64,000 nt of DNA from Paraphaeosphaeria minitans (taxonomy: Eukaryota; Ascomycota; Dothideomycetes; Pleosporales; Didymosphaeriaceae). The notes beneath the pieces were generated by a model. That model did no database searches. It saw only the letters and a list, made by a program, of their open reading frames with translations, and was not told the DNA's origin. The translations under genes and the position numbers were made by a program. The stretch covers positions 62,001-126,000 of the forward strand of contig WJXW01000017.1 of the NCBI GenBank assembly GCA_015832175.1, in the 5' to 3' direction. Shown here piece by piece: positions 1-11,882 of this stretch (the stretch's first letter is position 1; the number at the start of each line of letters is the position of its first letter).

Positions 1-695
1 GAGATGGGTATGTGTATGAGATTCGGGTATGGAGGTTGGTGATGCGACTGCTGCTTGGGGCGATGGAATGGCACGTGCAACGAAGCTGCTGTGCATCAAA
101 GCTGGGCCACACACGGCGGTGGATGATGCAAAGGCAGAGCGCAACAAGACAGCAAGATAGCAAGACAGCGAGACCGCTAGACAGGCAAAGAAGAAGGTTG
201 ATATGGGGTAGAAGTGACACGTGACCGTCTAGAGAGGCGCTACCCAGACCGGTTCGGTGGGGCTAGGAGAGCAACAGAGGTTCCCCTGTTCCCTTTTCAG
301 ATTGCCATGGCAGTTCACCATGCCCACAGGCCGCGACTCAGGAATCAGCCTCCAGGCCAACCCTCCCAGCGTCCAGAGTCCAGACCCATCACGCCCCGAG
401 ACAAACAATTATCCGCGCCTCTTGCGGCCTAGGCTGCTTGTTCGGCCGGACTAGTGCGAATGGACCGGTGCCGCGTCATTCTACTGTCTGCCAACTGCCT
501 CCACCTGGTGCAAACCCTCGAGGGAGACGAAGACGGACACGAACACGAAGACGGACACGAAGTCTAAGGTGAAGGAGACGGAGACGGAGACGGAGACGCA
601 GCTGGAGCGACATCATTTACGAGGCATATCGGCCCGTTGTAAGCCGCTCGCTGCTGCCAGCGTCACCCCGACAAGCTGGCGCGCCGGCTCTCTTG
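1..695. other. Intergenic / 5' flank of the histidine kinase gene
   Basis: No gene could be supported here. The open frames are short, overlap one another and resemble no family I know. Near 527-600 there are short tandem hexamers (GGAGAC units at about 573-598, preceded by related GACGGACAC words). The stretch probably holds the promoter and 5' leader of the histidine kinase that starts at 696. Confidence 0.6.
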
Positions 696-3600
696 ATGAA
701 CCCGCCGCCCAGATCCATTTTCACAGGAAGCGCCGCAGCATCAGACACCTCGAACCCGGAGACCCGCTGCCTGAGCACGCCCGTCGCCCGCAGTGACCCT
801 CTCCACACTCCCTCCTCGGCAGGACCCAGCGCCGCTGCCCAGACACCGCCGTCGCTCGCGGGCACGAAGCGGCCGCCGTCACCCGCCAGCGAACCGCTGC
901 TGAAGCGCCGGACGCGCCATTCTCTCGACCATCTCAGCTTCGGCTGCCCCGCCAATCTCTACGACAACGGGCAGCCCCCCTCACCGCTATTCTTCTCGCA
1001 CTCGCGCCGCAGTCGACCCCTCCTGCCTGCGCGCTTCTCGAGCTCCGAGGCCGCCGCCAGGATGCTCAGCAAGACCCGCGAGGACAGCGGCATCAAGACG
1101 GTGACACTGGCCCGGGGCACCTTTTCCGGCCTGAGTCCCCCAGCCCCGCCGAATGCGGCGAGCGGTAGAAGCCCAGAGCCCTCCAGCCTGCCCCGGACAG
1201 CATCGCCCGACGCCCGAGACCGCAATGACCCCCTACGCCTGCTGGCCTCCGTTGGCATCGTGGAGCTGCTCGAGCAGGACCCACGGCCGACCTTCATCGT
1301 AGACATTGGTCATGTTGCAAACTACGAGCTGGACGATCCAGGCTTGCAGATCCTCTTCGCCAACAGCGCCTTGCGCTCGAGCTCGACGACGTGGGAACTG
1401 GTCGCTGGGAAATCCTTCAGTCTGACAGGAGACGATCCGACTGCACATGCCTCCACCCAGTTCAAAGGATGGCTGTTGAGCACGGCGATACAAGGCGAAA
1501 GTCTCGACGTGAATCCTTCGCCCGTGGAGCATGGCGGCATGGCGTGGTCATGTTGTACCTTGCGAAAGCGTCTGCGCGTAGTCTTCGGCGCAGCACCCGG
1601 TCCTGGTGCTTCTAACATCCTGTCTACAAGTGCCTCGCTTGCTTTCGCCGCTCCTACTCCGTTGAAAGAACCCACCCCTACCACGGGCATGGACCAATCG
1701 CCAGCGCCGCGCACCGAACCCCAAGACTACTTTGGCACCACCCCCGTCCTCGATGCGGGTGTAGACTCTGACCAGGATCTACACTCCGCCCTGTCACCCG
1801 AACACGTCCCAAAATCGGAGCCAGTACACGCCGACAAACCGTCCATAGTCCCTTTCCAAAGACCAGATAAGCTCAGTCTGCCTAATTTCAGCCATAGTCC
1901 ATCGTTTACCAACGAGTGCGTGCTTCGTGCCCATGCTGCAGGCGACGTTGACGCTTTTCATAGAGCCACAAACCCTAGCCCACCCCCGGATCATGATGTG
2001 GGCTTCTTCGACTGGACTAGGCTGTCTGTATCGCCTTCATTACCCCGACATATCCAATTCGCGCGCTCAATTGATTGGGCCTCGACGCCTTTGGGCCCTA
2101 TAGAATTTTGGTCTAACGATCTTAGAGCCATGTGCAATCTCATAATGTAAGCTGGCTTGATCGCATTCATCACAAACGCCTTGTTCACACATCAATTAGG
2201 GCATCTCCACATCCTGCGGCTATGTACTGGGGCGAGGAGTTGGTCGCCATCTACAACGAGGCTTATATCGGTATGTATTGCGAACTTGCTGGAGCCTGCG
2301 TCCAACTAATGCCTCCTAGGTCTTGCTGGCCAGAAACATCCTACCCTCATGGGTCAGAGCTACAAGATTGCTTGGGCTGAAATATGGGACGAAGTGAAAG
2401 ACGTGTTTGAAAATGCGAGGTTAACTGGCCAAGCCACAATGAAGGACGACGACTGTTTGTTTATGAAACGCAGCGGATTCTTGGAGGAAACGTACTTCTC
2501 GTGGTCCATCATACCCATGGTTGGTGAAGATGGTACCGTCACGGGTCTATACAATCCAGCGTTTGAAAAGGTATTTCTTCAGTCTCCGTTCATATCAGCC
2601 TTCATGCGCGTGATGCGTATTCCATGGAGCTACTTCGAGAACACCACCTGCAACACATTTCTCTTTAGATGCACACGCTAACCTTCGTCCAGACCAGGAG
2701 GAAAATAGCAGAGCGGCGAATGCTGACCTTGCGCGAAGTTGGCGAGCAAACAGCAAATGCACGAGACGTGAAAGGATTCTGGGAACAGGTTCTCTCGGCT
2801 TTGACCGACAATGAATTCGACACACCATTCATTCTGCTATATTCTGTATCCGATGACACCGACAGTGATTCTTGTTCCCTGCATTCCAGTAGCTTGCTAG
2901 GCTCGAAACAGTGCTATCTTGAAGGCTCGTTGGGTGTTCCCGCTGGCCACATAGCAGCACCTGAGCAGATCGACTTGAAAGAAGGCACCGAAGGCTTTGG
3001 CCCCGTTCTCAGAGAAGTCACAAAGACCGACAAGCCCGTTGTGCTTAGTATCGGCTCCGGAGATCTTCCTTACGAAATGCTGGATGGTCTGGAATGGCGC
3101 GGTTTCGGAGATTCGTGTCGGGATGTGGTCATCTGCCCAATTCATCCCACTACAGGGGAATCAATTCTGGGCTTCTTGGTCATGGGTATCAACCCAAGGC
3201 GCCCGTACGATGACGATTACAATCTTTTTGTGCAACTGCTCAGCCGACAACTTGCGACATCCCTGGCTTCTGTTGTCCTTTTTGAAGAGGAAATTCGCAG
3301 AGGACAGAAGGCTGCGAAACTTGCAGCAGAGGACCGCTTCCATCTTTCGGAACAACTCGCCGCGCGTACACAAGAAGCTCGGGATAGTGAAACTCGTTTC
3401 ACGCGCATGGCCGAGTACTCACCCGCTGGCCTCTTCATTGCTGACCACGTCGGCCGTATTACGTACTGCAATGATACTTGGTATGAAATTTCCAGAGTAC
3501 CAAAAGACCCTGAAAAAACGGACCGCTGGATGGACTACGTCACGGAAGAAGACCAGAGCCTGATACACGAGAAGTGGAAGCGACTAGTCGAGAATGCGAC

Positions 3601-5497
3601 CGCCATTAACATGGAATTTCGGTTCAAAACTCCTTGGCAGGATCGGAATGGTATTAAAGGTGACACATGGGTGTTATTCTCCGCTTTTCCGGAAAAGTAC
3701 GAAGACGGCATGTTGAAGAGTGTATTCGGCAGTATCACCAACATCAGTTCCCAGAAATGGGCTGAAGGGTTCCAAAAGAGGAAGATGGAGGAGGCTGTGG
3801 AGTTGAAGCGGCAGCAGGAGAATTTTATCGACATCACGTCTCACGAGATGAGAAATCCTTTGAGCGCTATTCTGCAATGCGCCGACGAGATCTCGACTAT
3901 TCTCAGCGATTTCCGAACATCCGGCGTTCAGCAGATACCCCCTCGGCTGCTCACTGATAGTATTGATGCAGCGCAAACCATTGCTCTGTGTGCACAGCAT
4001 CAGAAGAGAATTGTGGACGACGTCCTCACACTTTCAAAACTGGATAGTGCTATGCTCATGGTAAGCTTTGATTAGGTCTCTAGAGATGGCATATTGACTT
4101 GACATAGGTCACACCTGTCGACGCACAGCCATTACAAGTCGTTCAACGCGCCCTCAAGATGTTTGAAGGAGAAGTGCAGACAGCAGGCATCCAGATGCAG
4201 TTTGTGCTGAGTGACTCGTACAAGGAGCTCAAAGTCGACTGGGTGAAGCTTGACCCTTCCCGTGTGCTCCAAGTAGTAGGTTCTTACTCCTCATGTGTCA
4301 GCTCAGTTCTCTAATTTTACTCCCCAGCTCATCAATCTCACGACGAACGCAATCAAGTTCACCACTACTGAGTCGAGCCGCACTATAAAAGTATTACTTT
4401 CAGCATCGAGGCAGCCACCTTCCGCCAGCCCATCGCCTCTAGTCAGCTTCTTCCCGTCAAGATCAAAGCGCGTCGAGCAGACTCTTGGACCTGACTGGGG
4501 CAATGGAGAAGAAATCTACCTTGAATTCGCCGTGCAGGACACCGGGCGGGGCCTGAATCCCGAAGAGAAGAAACTTCTCTTTCAACGGTTCTCTCAGGCC
4601 AGTCCTCGTACGCATGTGCAATACGGTGGTTCAGGTTTGGGTCTGTTCATCTCGCGGGAGCTTACTGAGCTCCAAGGCGGAGAAATTGGCGTGGCATCGG
4701 AAGCTGGCAAAGGGAGCACTTTTGCCTTCTACGTCAAATGCCGCAAGACGGCTGAGCCAAAAGAGGCAATAGAGATGCCGATAACCCTGGGCCGTAAAAC
4801 CTCGAATGCCAGGCACAGATCTCACGTCCACTCGCCGCCACCCAGAATCAAAGATCCTGCGGCAGTGACGCATGGAAATACGGTCAACCATGAAAACAAG
4901 GCCCAGAGCCGGGATCTGAAGGTTTTGATCGTCGAGGACAATCTAGGTAAGTAGTGACTGCTCTGTACCAGGCCAAGCGCTGATTCCCACTCTAGTCAAC
5001 CAAAAAGTCCTCCGTCGCCAGCTCGAGAACAGCGGCATCAAAACCTACGTCGCCAACCACGGCGGCGAAGCTATTGAGAAGCTCAAGCAATCGCGCTATT
5101 GGAAGGGCCACGGCGCCGATGCCGTCGACCTAGGGGTATTTTTGATGGATAAAGAGATGCCTGTAATGGACGGCCTGCAATGCACCAGCAAGATCCGGGA
5201 GTTTCAAGGTCAGGGACTACTGAACAGGCACGTGCCTATCATCGCGGTGACGGCGAACGCGCGTAGCGAGCAGATTGCTACGCTGTTGCAGGTGGGCATG
5301 GTAAGCACCTCATCCTTCGCGCACGGGTAGACATTGGACCAGCTGACAACGTGTAGGACGACGTCGTCTCGAAGCCGTTTCGCATTGCGGAGCTGATTCC
5401 CAAAATCGAGGAACTGGCACTCAAATACGCTGATTCAGACTCGGTCGAGATGATGGTTGCTCCCAGCCGCCCGAGCACACCGCCTTACGCGATATGA
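696..5497 (+). CDS. Hybrid sensor histidine kinase with response-regulator receiver domain
   Basis: Two-component phosphorelay sensor: autophosphorylates on His and passes phosphate to its own receiver Asp, then presumably to an Hpt protein. Eight exons fit: 696-2146, 2200-2270, 2320-2570, 2693-4060, 4108-4275, 4328-4946, 4996-5300, 5357-5497, summing to 1457 aa. The first ~430 residues are Pro/Ser-rich and look disordered. A PAS-like region follows (about 470-600, with the family signature ASPHPAAMYWG), then a GAF-like region (~620-800), a second PAS (~825-945), HisKA with the phospho-His in HEMRNP (~975), HATPase_c with N-box INLTTNAIKFT (~1105), DTGRGL and GGSGLGLF (~1175-1205), and a receiver domain (~1300-1440) with acceptor Asp in FLMDKEMP, the VTANA Thr and the SKPF Lys. 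All catalytic residues are present. No transmembrane segment is obvious, so it is probably cytoplasmic. Its stimulus and HHK group cannot be told from the sequence. Confidence 0.93.
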
Positions 5498-6269
5498 AAC
5501 TCGGCATGTTGTTGCTCGCCGTGCATGGTTTCACGAATAGACATAGAAGACGGGATGGTGACGTTACGTTACGCATTGCGACACTGCATTAGCCTGGCGT
5601 TAAATGGAGTACTGCAGCACTTCTTTTGGCGTTTTGAGAAGAAAAATCGGGCCCTACTGGTATTTGGGATGTTTCAAGGGCATTGAGTGTGCGCCGAGGT
5701 AAGGAGAATCTGGGAATCGCAATTGGAACTGGAAGGAAAAGAAAGGAAAGGAAAGGAGAGGGGTTTGCTAGGTTTGGCGCGTTACATACCCTTGTACTTT
5801 TTTTGGTGATTATGTACGGGTGGTGGGTGTGGAAGCGCGCTATCTCGCGTGACTCTCCAAATGAATGAGTTTCACGAATCGCACTGGTCATATGCATGCA
5901 GCTTGGGATCTCAAACTCTCTGTACGCCATCTCACCTCCCAAGGGAACCTGCGCTCTCACGACAGCTGAACCCCAACCCCACCCCCCTTCCCACCAACCC
6001 CCCGAATATGAGCTAAAAATGTTAAGAGTGAAAGGAAGAAACAAAAAGTCGTAGAGCTTAGGGTAACTCGGACTGCTGTGCTTTCTACTACTTTTTAATC
6101 CACATATGTAGTATTGCCAGTGATCACGTGAATGCAGGGGATCCGATTCTGTCATGGTGACGGATCATCATTCTCCCGCGACCTTGGCGTTCCGGCGGGC
6201 TGTTCTCGCTTTTGTGCAACTGTCCCGTCGGTCCACCGTCCCATCCATGCAAACTTGTCAAGCGGCACA
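5498..6269. other. Intergenic between histidine kinase and Clr5-domain gene
   Basis: This stretch probably holds the 3' UTR of the kinase and the promoter of the next gene. A 188-codon open frame on the minus strand (5589-6155) has no family resemblance and skewed composition, so it is not called as a gene. Confidence 0.5.
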
Positions 6270-8454
6270 ATGGTATACAATTGGGATGGCAAGGAAACGG
6301 AATGCTACCAGTTGTATGTGCGCGAGCGGAGGAGTGTGAAGGAGGTAGTGGCGTACTGGGAGCAGCGCGGGTTTACACCGAGGTACGTAAATGCGTGGTT
6401 GGGGGGTGCGGCGCGCCGTACCTCCTGTACCTAGAACCTCGTCGGCTTAGGTATACTTTCCGGGCTATGTTGATTGTCGGGATAGCAAGCGCGCTTTTCA
6501 GACCCAGTTCAAGGTGTGTGTGGCCTTCATAGCAGTTGTGCTGGTCGAGTCCACCGGCCTTGCTTCTCCTCGTAGAACACACGTTCAAGGGCTAACACAT
6601 GCATAGCGCTGGGGCTTCCCTGGCAAGCAGAGCCCGGCGTATAATAAAACCGTGCTCATTGCGCGGGTGAAGGAGCTATGGGAGAAGAATGCGACGCAGA
6701 AAGATATGCTGGATGTGCTTCAGGGTGAGGGGTTTCAGATCAGTGATCGGGAGCTGGTGAGGTTGAGATCGAGGTTTGGGTGGTTTTTGAGGGAGAACAG
6801 GGGGAGGAAGAAAAGACAGGAGAGTAAGGGTATGCGGTCTGTGGGCAACGAGTCGATTGATCAGCTGGCCGCTGCAATTCTAGCAGGCGACGGTGAGGAA
6901 GCGTCGGATGAGGATCTTAGTGAGGGAAAAGAGCGTGAGAACGAGGGCTCGCCTCCGCCTACAAGGCCTGGAGATACACAGCCTCCGTCATCAGAGTCTT
7001 TAGACCCAGCGGAAGCACTCCGCCGACAGCTCCGACAGCAACAACTCCAAGCCGAGTCCGACGAGAAATGGCGCGCACGCAAACGCCGGCGACGAACAAG
7101 AGGCTGGGCTGGTCTCCCCGCCGATGCGCCTGGCGAACCGCCGCGGTTCCCCTCTGAAACCACGCTCGACGAGAGCAAAGCGTACCTGGGCTTGGACAAC
7201 AGCCTCTACGCCCAGATACGCGACGAGTTCCAAGCAATATGCCGATCCGAAAGCATCTTCAAGAAAACCGTTGCCGGACCCGAGAAGTGGGCGGAGCTCC
7301 TGCAACGCCTCGTCGGTGAGAGTACCCACTTGACAAATATCTTCCAGGAACAGGCGGATACGCTGCAGCAGGTTGATGCGCTGTGGAAGCCAAGAAATGA
7401 CAAGACACTGTCGTTAGACGTGATCTGTCAGGATGTGACCAAACGTCTGCGCCATCTAGAAACTCGCATGACCCTCCCAGAAGCGAAGAACGCGCTCAAC
7501 TTGAACCCTGCACAAACCCGTGAGGTCAAGCACGCATTTAACCAAATTCTAGAAGAAGATCGGATCACCAGCAAGTTCGAGGCCGGTGGGGAGCGGTGGC
7601 ACGAACTGAAGCAGCGCTGGGTCGATGGATCGGAGCCTTTGAACACCGCGATCACGTCGCACGGCGGAGGCGAGACTGAGCTCGCACAGCGTCTCCGCGC
7701 TATTGAGGTACTGGCTCGCGACGTGATGAAGCGGCTGCGGGCTAAGATTACACGCGTGGAAAAGGAGCTGGCTGGGGAGGCGAGCAAGGCGGCGCATCGT
7801 GGGCCTGGGCCTGGTCCCGCGCCGCCTTCCGCTCCGGTTCAGAGCAAAAGCATACGCAGTACTGCGGCTGGCAACAGCAGCTTGAGACAACCTGCTCATA
7901 TCGGCTCACAGCCGAGTGGGCATCGCCTAGGTCATACAGCAGCCCCTCAAATAGAGCTCGACGCAGACCTCCAAATCGACCCCTCGCTCCTACTTGCCGC
8001 CAGCGACGCCATCCTTCCCTATCCTCCAACCCTACACCATCCCAATCAAACCCACCACAGCGACATCTCTTGCCCATACAACCAAGCGTCTACCACTAAT
8101 TCCTTCCCCACTCTTCCCGCCCCTGCAAACACCCCATCTCCACTACCCATATACTTCCGCCTCCACCCCCACAGCGTTACTTCCCTCCCGCACAAAACTG
8201 TCTGGCTTAGCATCCTGACAACGCCTAAGCTCGAGGAAGTGAGACGCTTGGCTGCGCGCGAGCATCCTGGGAGCGAGGTTGTCGCGCTGGAAGGGGTGAT
8301 AGGGACGGGCGGTGGAGAGGGCGAGGCGTGCGTCGGTATCGATGACGATGCGGAGTTGCTGGCGTATTTGGGGCATGTTGCGGCTGTGGCGCGGGCGAGT
8401 TGGGGAGGGAGGGGTAAGGCGGTGTTTTTGGTGAGGTTGGGGGTGCGCGGGTAG
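6270..8454 (+). CDS. Clr5-domain protein with tandem internal repeat
   Basis: Three exons (6270-6382, 6486-6513, 6607-8454) give 662 aa in frame. Splicing rebuilds a full N-terminal Clr5 domain: YNWDGKETECYQLYV, then GFTPSKRAFQTQFKRWGFP, with the short middle exon supplying the SKRAFQTQF segment. This agreement is the reason for choosing the ATG at 6270 and the acceptor at 6485. Clr5 domains occur at the N-terminus of many mould proteins and are thought to bind nucleic acid. An acidic linker and a basic RKRRRR stretch follow. Two related helical repeats of about 90 residues come next, each containing a KW/RWxEL motif and ending in DVxKRLR. The C-terminal third is Pro/His/Ser-rich and low in complexity. 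The function is unknown; a chromatin or transcription role is only an inference from the domain. Confidence 0.85.
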
Positions 8455-8820
8455 AGGCACACGATGGTGTGTGCAAGGGATCGGGAGTTTGTGGGGCAGT
8501 AAATTGATACGCTGGCCAGGTTATTCTGCTCCAGGTAGACACGCCTACAGTACCTGGTCAGGATTCCAAGTACAAACGACGGGAAACCGATTCTAGGGTA
8601 GTACGCAGAACGTAACACTATAGAAATAAAGTATCTATTATTTACCCCGGGCTAACACACTGTGGTAATCAATTCGACTAACTAATGAAGCACGTCTCTT
8701 GTACTCCTGACTCTCATATCTCATCAGAGCATAACATATTACCCATAACCCATATCCGATGGCATGTTTCGTTGCATCGCGTCACCATGATCCTCGTGCA
8801 GAGTCGTCGCTATCTCCGTG
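8455..8820. other. Intergenic, convergent 3' ends
   Basis: This stretch lies between the 3' ends of the Clr5-domain gene (+) and the aquaporin gene (-). It is AT-rich around 8600-8750, as expected for polyadenylation regions. No gene is seen. Confidence 0.5.
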
Positions 8821-10590
8821 CTATTCATCGTTTGTCTGTTTCTCCTTGATATCCTGGTCATCGGCATCTTGATCAGGGTTCGCCATCTCGTATTCCAGCA
8901 TCTTAATGAAGTTGTAGAACACAACAGCGAGCACGGCGCCGGCAGCAGGTCCAACCCCTGAAATCCATTAGCACGTCATCTCGGCAACGGCACGTCGCTG
9001 CAACTCACAGTAGATCCAGTGTTCGCGGTCGAAGATGCCTGTCACGACGCAAGGCCCAAAGGACCGCGCGGGGTTGAGGGAGCCACCGGTGTAGTACACG
9101 CCCACGAGCTCCGCGACGAAAAGCGCAAGTCCGATGCCGACAGGTGCGATGAAGGTTGCTATCCATCATTAGCGCAGTCACCACAACGCACAGGAAAAGT
9201 CATGTGGAGTAGGCCTACCTTTGTGCTTCTCCTTCGCCAGCATGAAGATCGTAAACACCAACTCGGCCGTTAGAACCGCCTCGATGAACACACCCCTGAC
9301 CAGACTCGTGTCTGCACTCAACGTGGTCCTCACGTTCAGCGGCGTTGGAAACATCACGCTGACTAAAAAACTACTGAAGATGCTCCCAGCCAGCTGCGCA
9401 ACTAGTAGCAAGAAGAAGCGTACTAGGGACATGGCCTTGGTAAGCAGCATAGCAAAGGTGACAGCGGGGTTGAACAGGCCACCCGAGATGCGGAAGAAGA
9501 TCCAGACGTTGACCATGAGGGAGAATCCGAAGACGAGGGAGATGTACTGCAGGACCTGTGGGGAGAACCCGGTATCTGCACCCGTGGTGGTGTTGGAGGA
9601 CCCGGCGGAGTGGATGTTCGCCACTTGAGTTCCTGAGAAGGCAAAGAAGAGAAACATGGTTGTCCCGACGAACTCGCCGACGAAGGCCACGAAATCTGTT
9701 GGCAAAGTGTCAGTACACGGTGCTGGAGCTGGGCCGGTGCGTAGCGACGAGGGAGGTTCTCTCGATCAGGGGCAAGGAAGGATGCAGGGCCAACTCCAAG
9801 GGGAAGGGAGTAGTGACTCGGGACGCTACCAGGGGTAAGGGTAAGACCTACGGTTCTTCGCGTTCGAGTTCATCCACATCGTCCAGGGCAAACGCATCAC
9901 TTCTTCGGTAGACTCCGGTCTCCGAGGCGGGCCTCTCCTCCCGCCATCGCCATAAGCGGCCTTCGGCCTGCGATACCCGTCGTCTTCACCTTCGCTGCCG
10001 AACCCGTAGTAAGCACGGATGCGCGGCTTGGTCGGCGTATCGCTCTCATAGCCATACTCGAAGCTCGACTGTCCTCGATCCATGCTACCACGTCCGCCTT
10101 GTTCAACAGGGTACCTACCACCACGCGCAGGTGGCGGCCGAGCGTGTTTCCGAGCGGGACGACGGTACGCACGAGGCCGGTCTTCATCATCAGAGTAGTC
10201 TTCTACGTACGCAGAGCGGTGCGAGATGGAGCCTCGACCAGGTCTATGCCCACGAGCGTAATACTCCTCCTCGCGTTCTCGGTCGCCGACGTGCGGCACC
10301 ATCCAGCGGCTGCTGTCTCCCACCGGCCTGGCTCGGTTTCTGCTCCCCACGTCGACGGGACCAGGTCCCATCCCCATCGTATTGGGAGAGCTGGGCAGCG
10401 CGCTGATAGGCGACATGAGCTGCTGATCTTGGTGGGTCACGTGCGCGACGTTGGGCTGGATGGGCAGTCTGAGGAGGGCGTCGCGGCTACCCTGGGAACC
10501 TAGGGGAAACTTGGGGCTTTCGACCATGGTGCCGTCTGCCATAGTCTGACCATAGAATTGAGGCAGCGAACTGGATTGTTCCTGTGCCAT
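8821..10590 (-). CDS. Aquaporin / aquaglyceroporin (MIP family) with long N-terminal extension
   Basis: Channel for water or small neutral solutes in a cell membrane. Four exons (10590-9852, 9695-9219, 9158-9009, 8957-8821) sum to 500 aa. Residues 1 to about 235 form a hydrophilic, Arg/Gly/Tyr/Asp-rich tail with no known domain. The channel begins at PWTMWMNSNAKNHFVAFVGEF; the splice that creates NH is what fixes intron 1. The first pore motif is intact as GGLFNPAVT and the second as GSLNPARSFGP. The six-helix hydrophobic pattern continues through GPAAGAVLAVVFYNFIK. A short acidic C-terminal tail ends at the TAG at 8821. Fungal aquaporins with long cytosolic N-tails are known (yeast Fps1 is an example), where the tail helps gating; whether that applies here is inference. 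Water versus glycerol selectivity cannot be settled from sequence alone. Confidence 0.92.
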
Positions 10591-11882
10591 GTATGTGGGT
10601 GTGATGTTAGGAGAGAAATAGACAGAGATGCGGGGCCTGTGAAGGATGCCAAGTAGTTTCTGGAGGGGACGATGCGTCTTGAGGTGGTTTTCAAGCGGTT
10701 CCAGGGTAGATGTGAAAGCTCAGCGTTGGTAATGTATGGGTATGCGTAGCCGGGTAGTACACGTATGCTTCTGCTGGGTGAGGGATGTGGATGCACAAAC
10801 GAATGGATAAATCCAGCCAGTGACCGTATGATATACCCTCACGGTAGCAACAATCATTTCCAGGACAGTAGCTAGCCCCTACATCTCCGGTGCTGTGTCT
10901 TTCGCACCCGGTTTCTCCTGCGGCCCTTCCTTTTTCCCCAACCACCCATTCGTTGATCGGGACAGCCGTACCCAGGATCTCTTCATCGCAATGCTCGCAA
11001 AGACACCCATGACGTCGAATTAGCAGATCCAGACACTGCCGCTCAGGGTGGTACCCAGGCCGAACTCATGCGGGGCCGACCAGTGTCATGTTCAAAAAGG
11101 GGAAGACATCTTCTGCGCTGTTGCGGCCTTGGAACTTACTTTTGAGATGCAAGCCGTGACCATGTATGCGATTTCAGAAACAGGACCAGGGCCATTGCCG
11201 TACATGCTAGTGTTTGTAAGGCTGGTGAGGATTTCGGTGTTCTTTGGTTCTAATGGGGTCCGCATGAGGGAGCATCCCTGCTCAATTGGGTGGATGGACC
11301 CTGTACAAGAAGGTTCGTAACGCGCGAAGTCGGACGATGGCTGAGCGCCGAAAAAGATTCTTTTTCTGAGGACGCGCCAGCTATGGCGGTAGTGCTGGTG
11401 AGTGTTTCAGTATTTTCAGTGTGTGATGTCATGTACGTTAGTTTGCCGGCAAGTGTACCGATATTGTTGGCCTGGCAGTCTGGTGCGAATGCTGTGATAT
11501 TCCGAGTACACTGAAGCCGAAAGAGACATACAGGACACAATAATACAATTGCTCTTTTTGCCATGTCTTCCATTTTTGACAGGCGCCATAGCGCTGGCAC
11601 AACGTGAATGACAGGAGCCCGGTGAACGGGTTACGACCACCTAAACGGAAAGAAGATTAGCGAATACGCAAGATGTGTTGTCAGTCAATCCACATCGTCC
11701 TGAGAGGTCAGATTAGACTAGTTGATTCAGTGACGGGCAAGTTTAGATGGCCTGATGATCGTCGTCGTTCGTTTGGCATTCGCCAGGCTACAAATACACT
11801 AGATGTACACCACGTGCCTTGTATCCTGACACATGTATCTATTCTTACACGGCACACTACAGAGATCTTGAGTCGTGCGGTT
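10591..11882. other. Intergenic, no gene seen
   Basis: This stretch lies between the aquaporin start and the 3' end of the mitochondrial lysyl-tRNA synthetase. Open frames of 70-116 codons occur on both strands, but none matches a family or has a credible start and splice pattern. Confidence 0.45.

Noticed and set aside
5589..6155. 188-codon minus-strand open frame between two genes
   Set aside because: It starts without a credible context, has biased composition, matches no family and lies in the 3' flank of the kinase gene.
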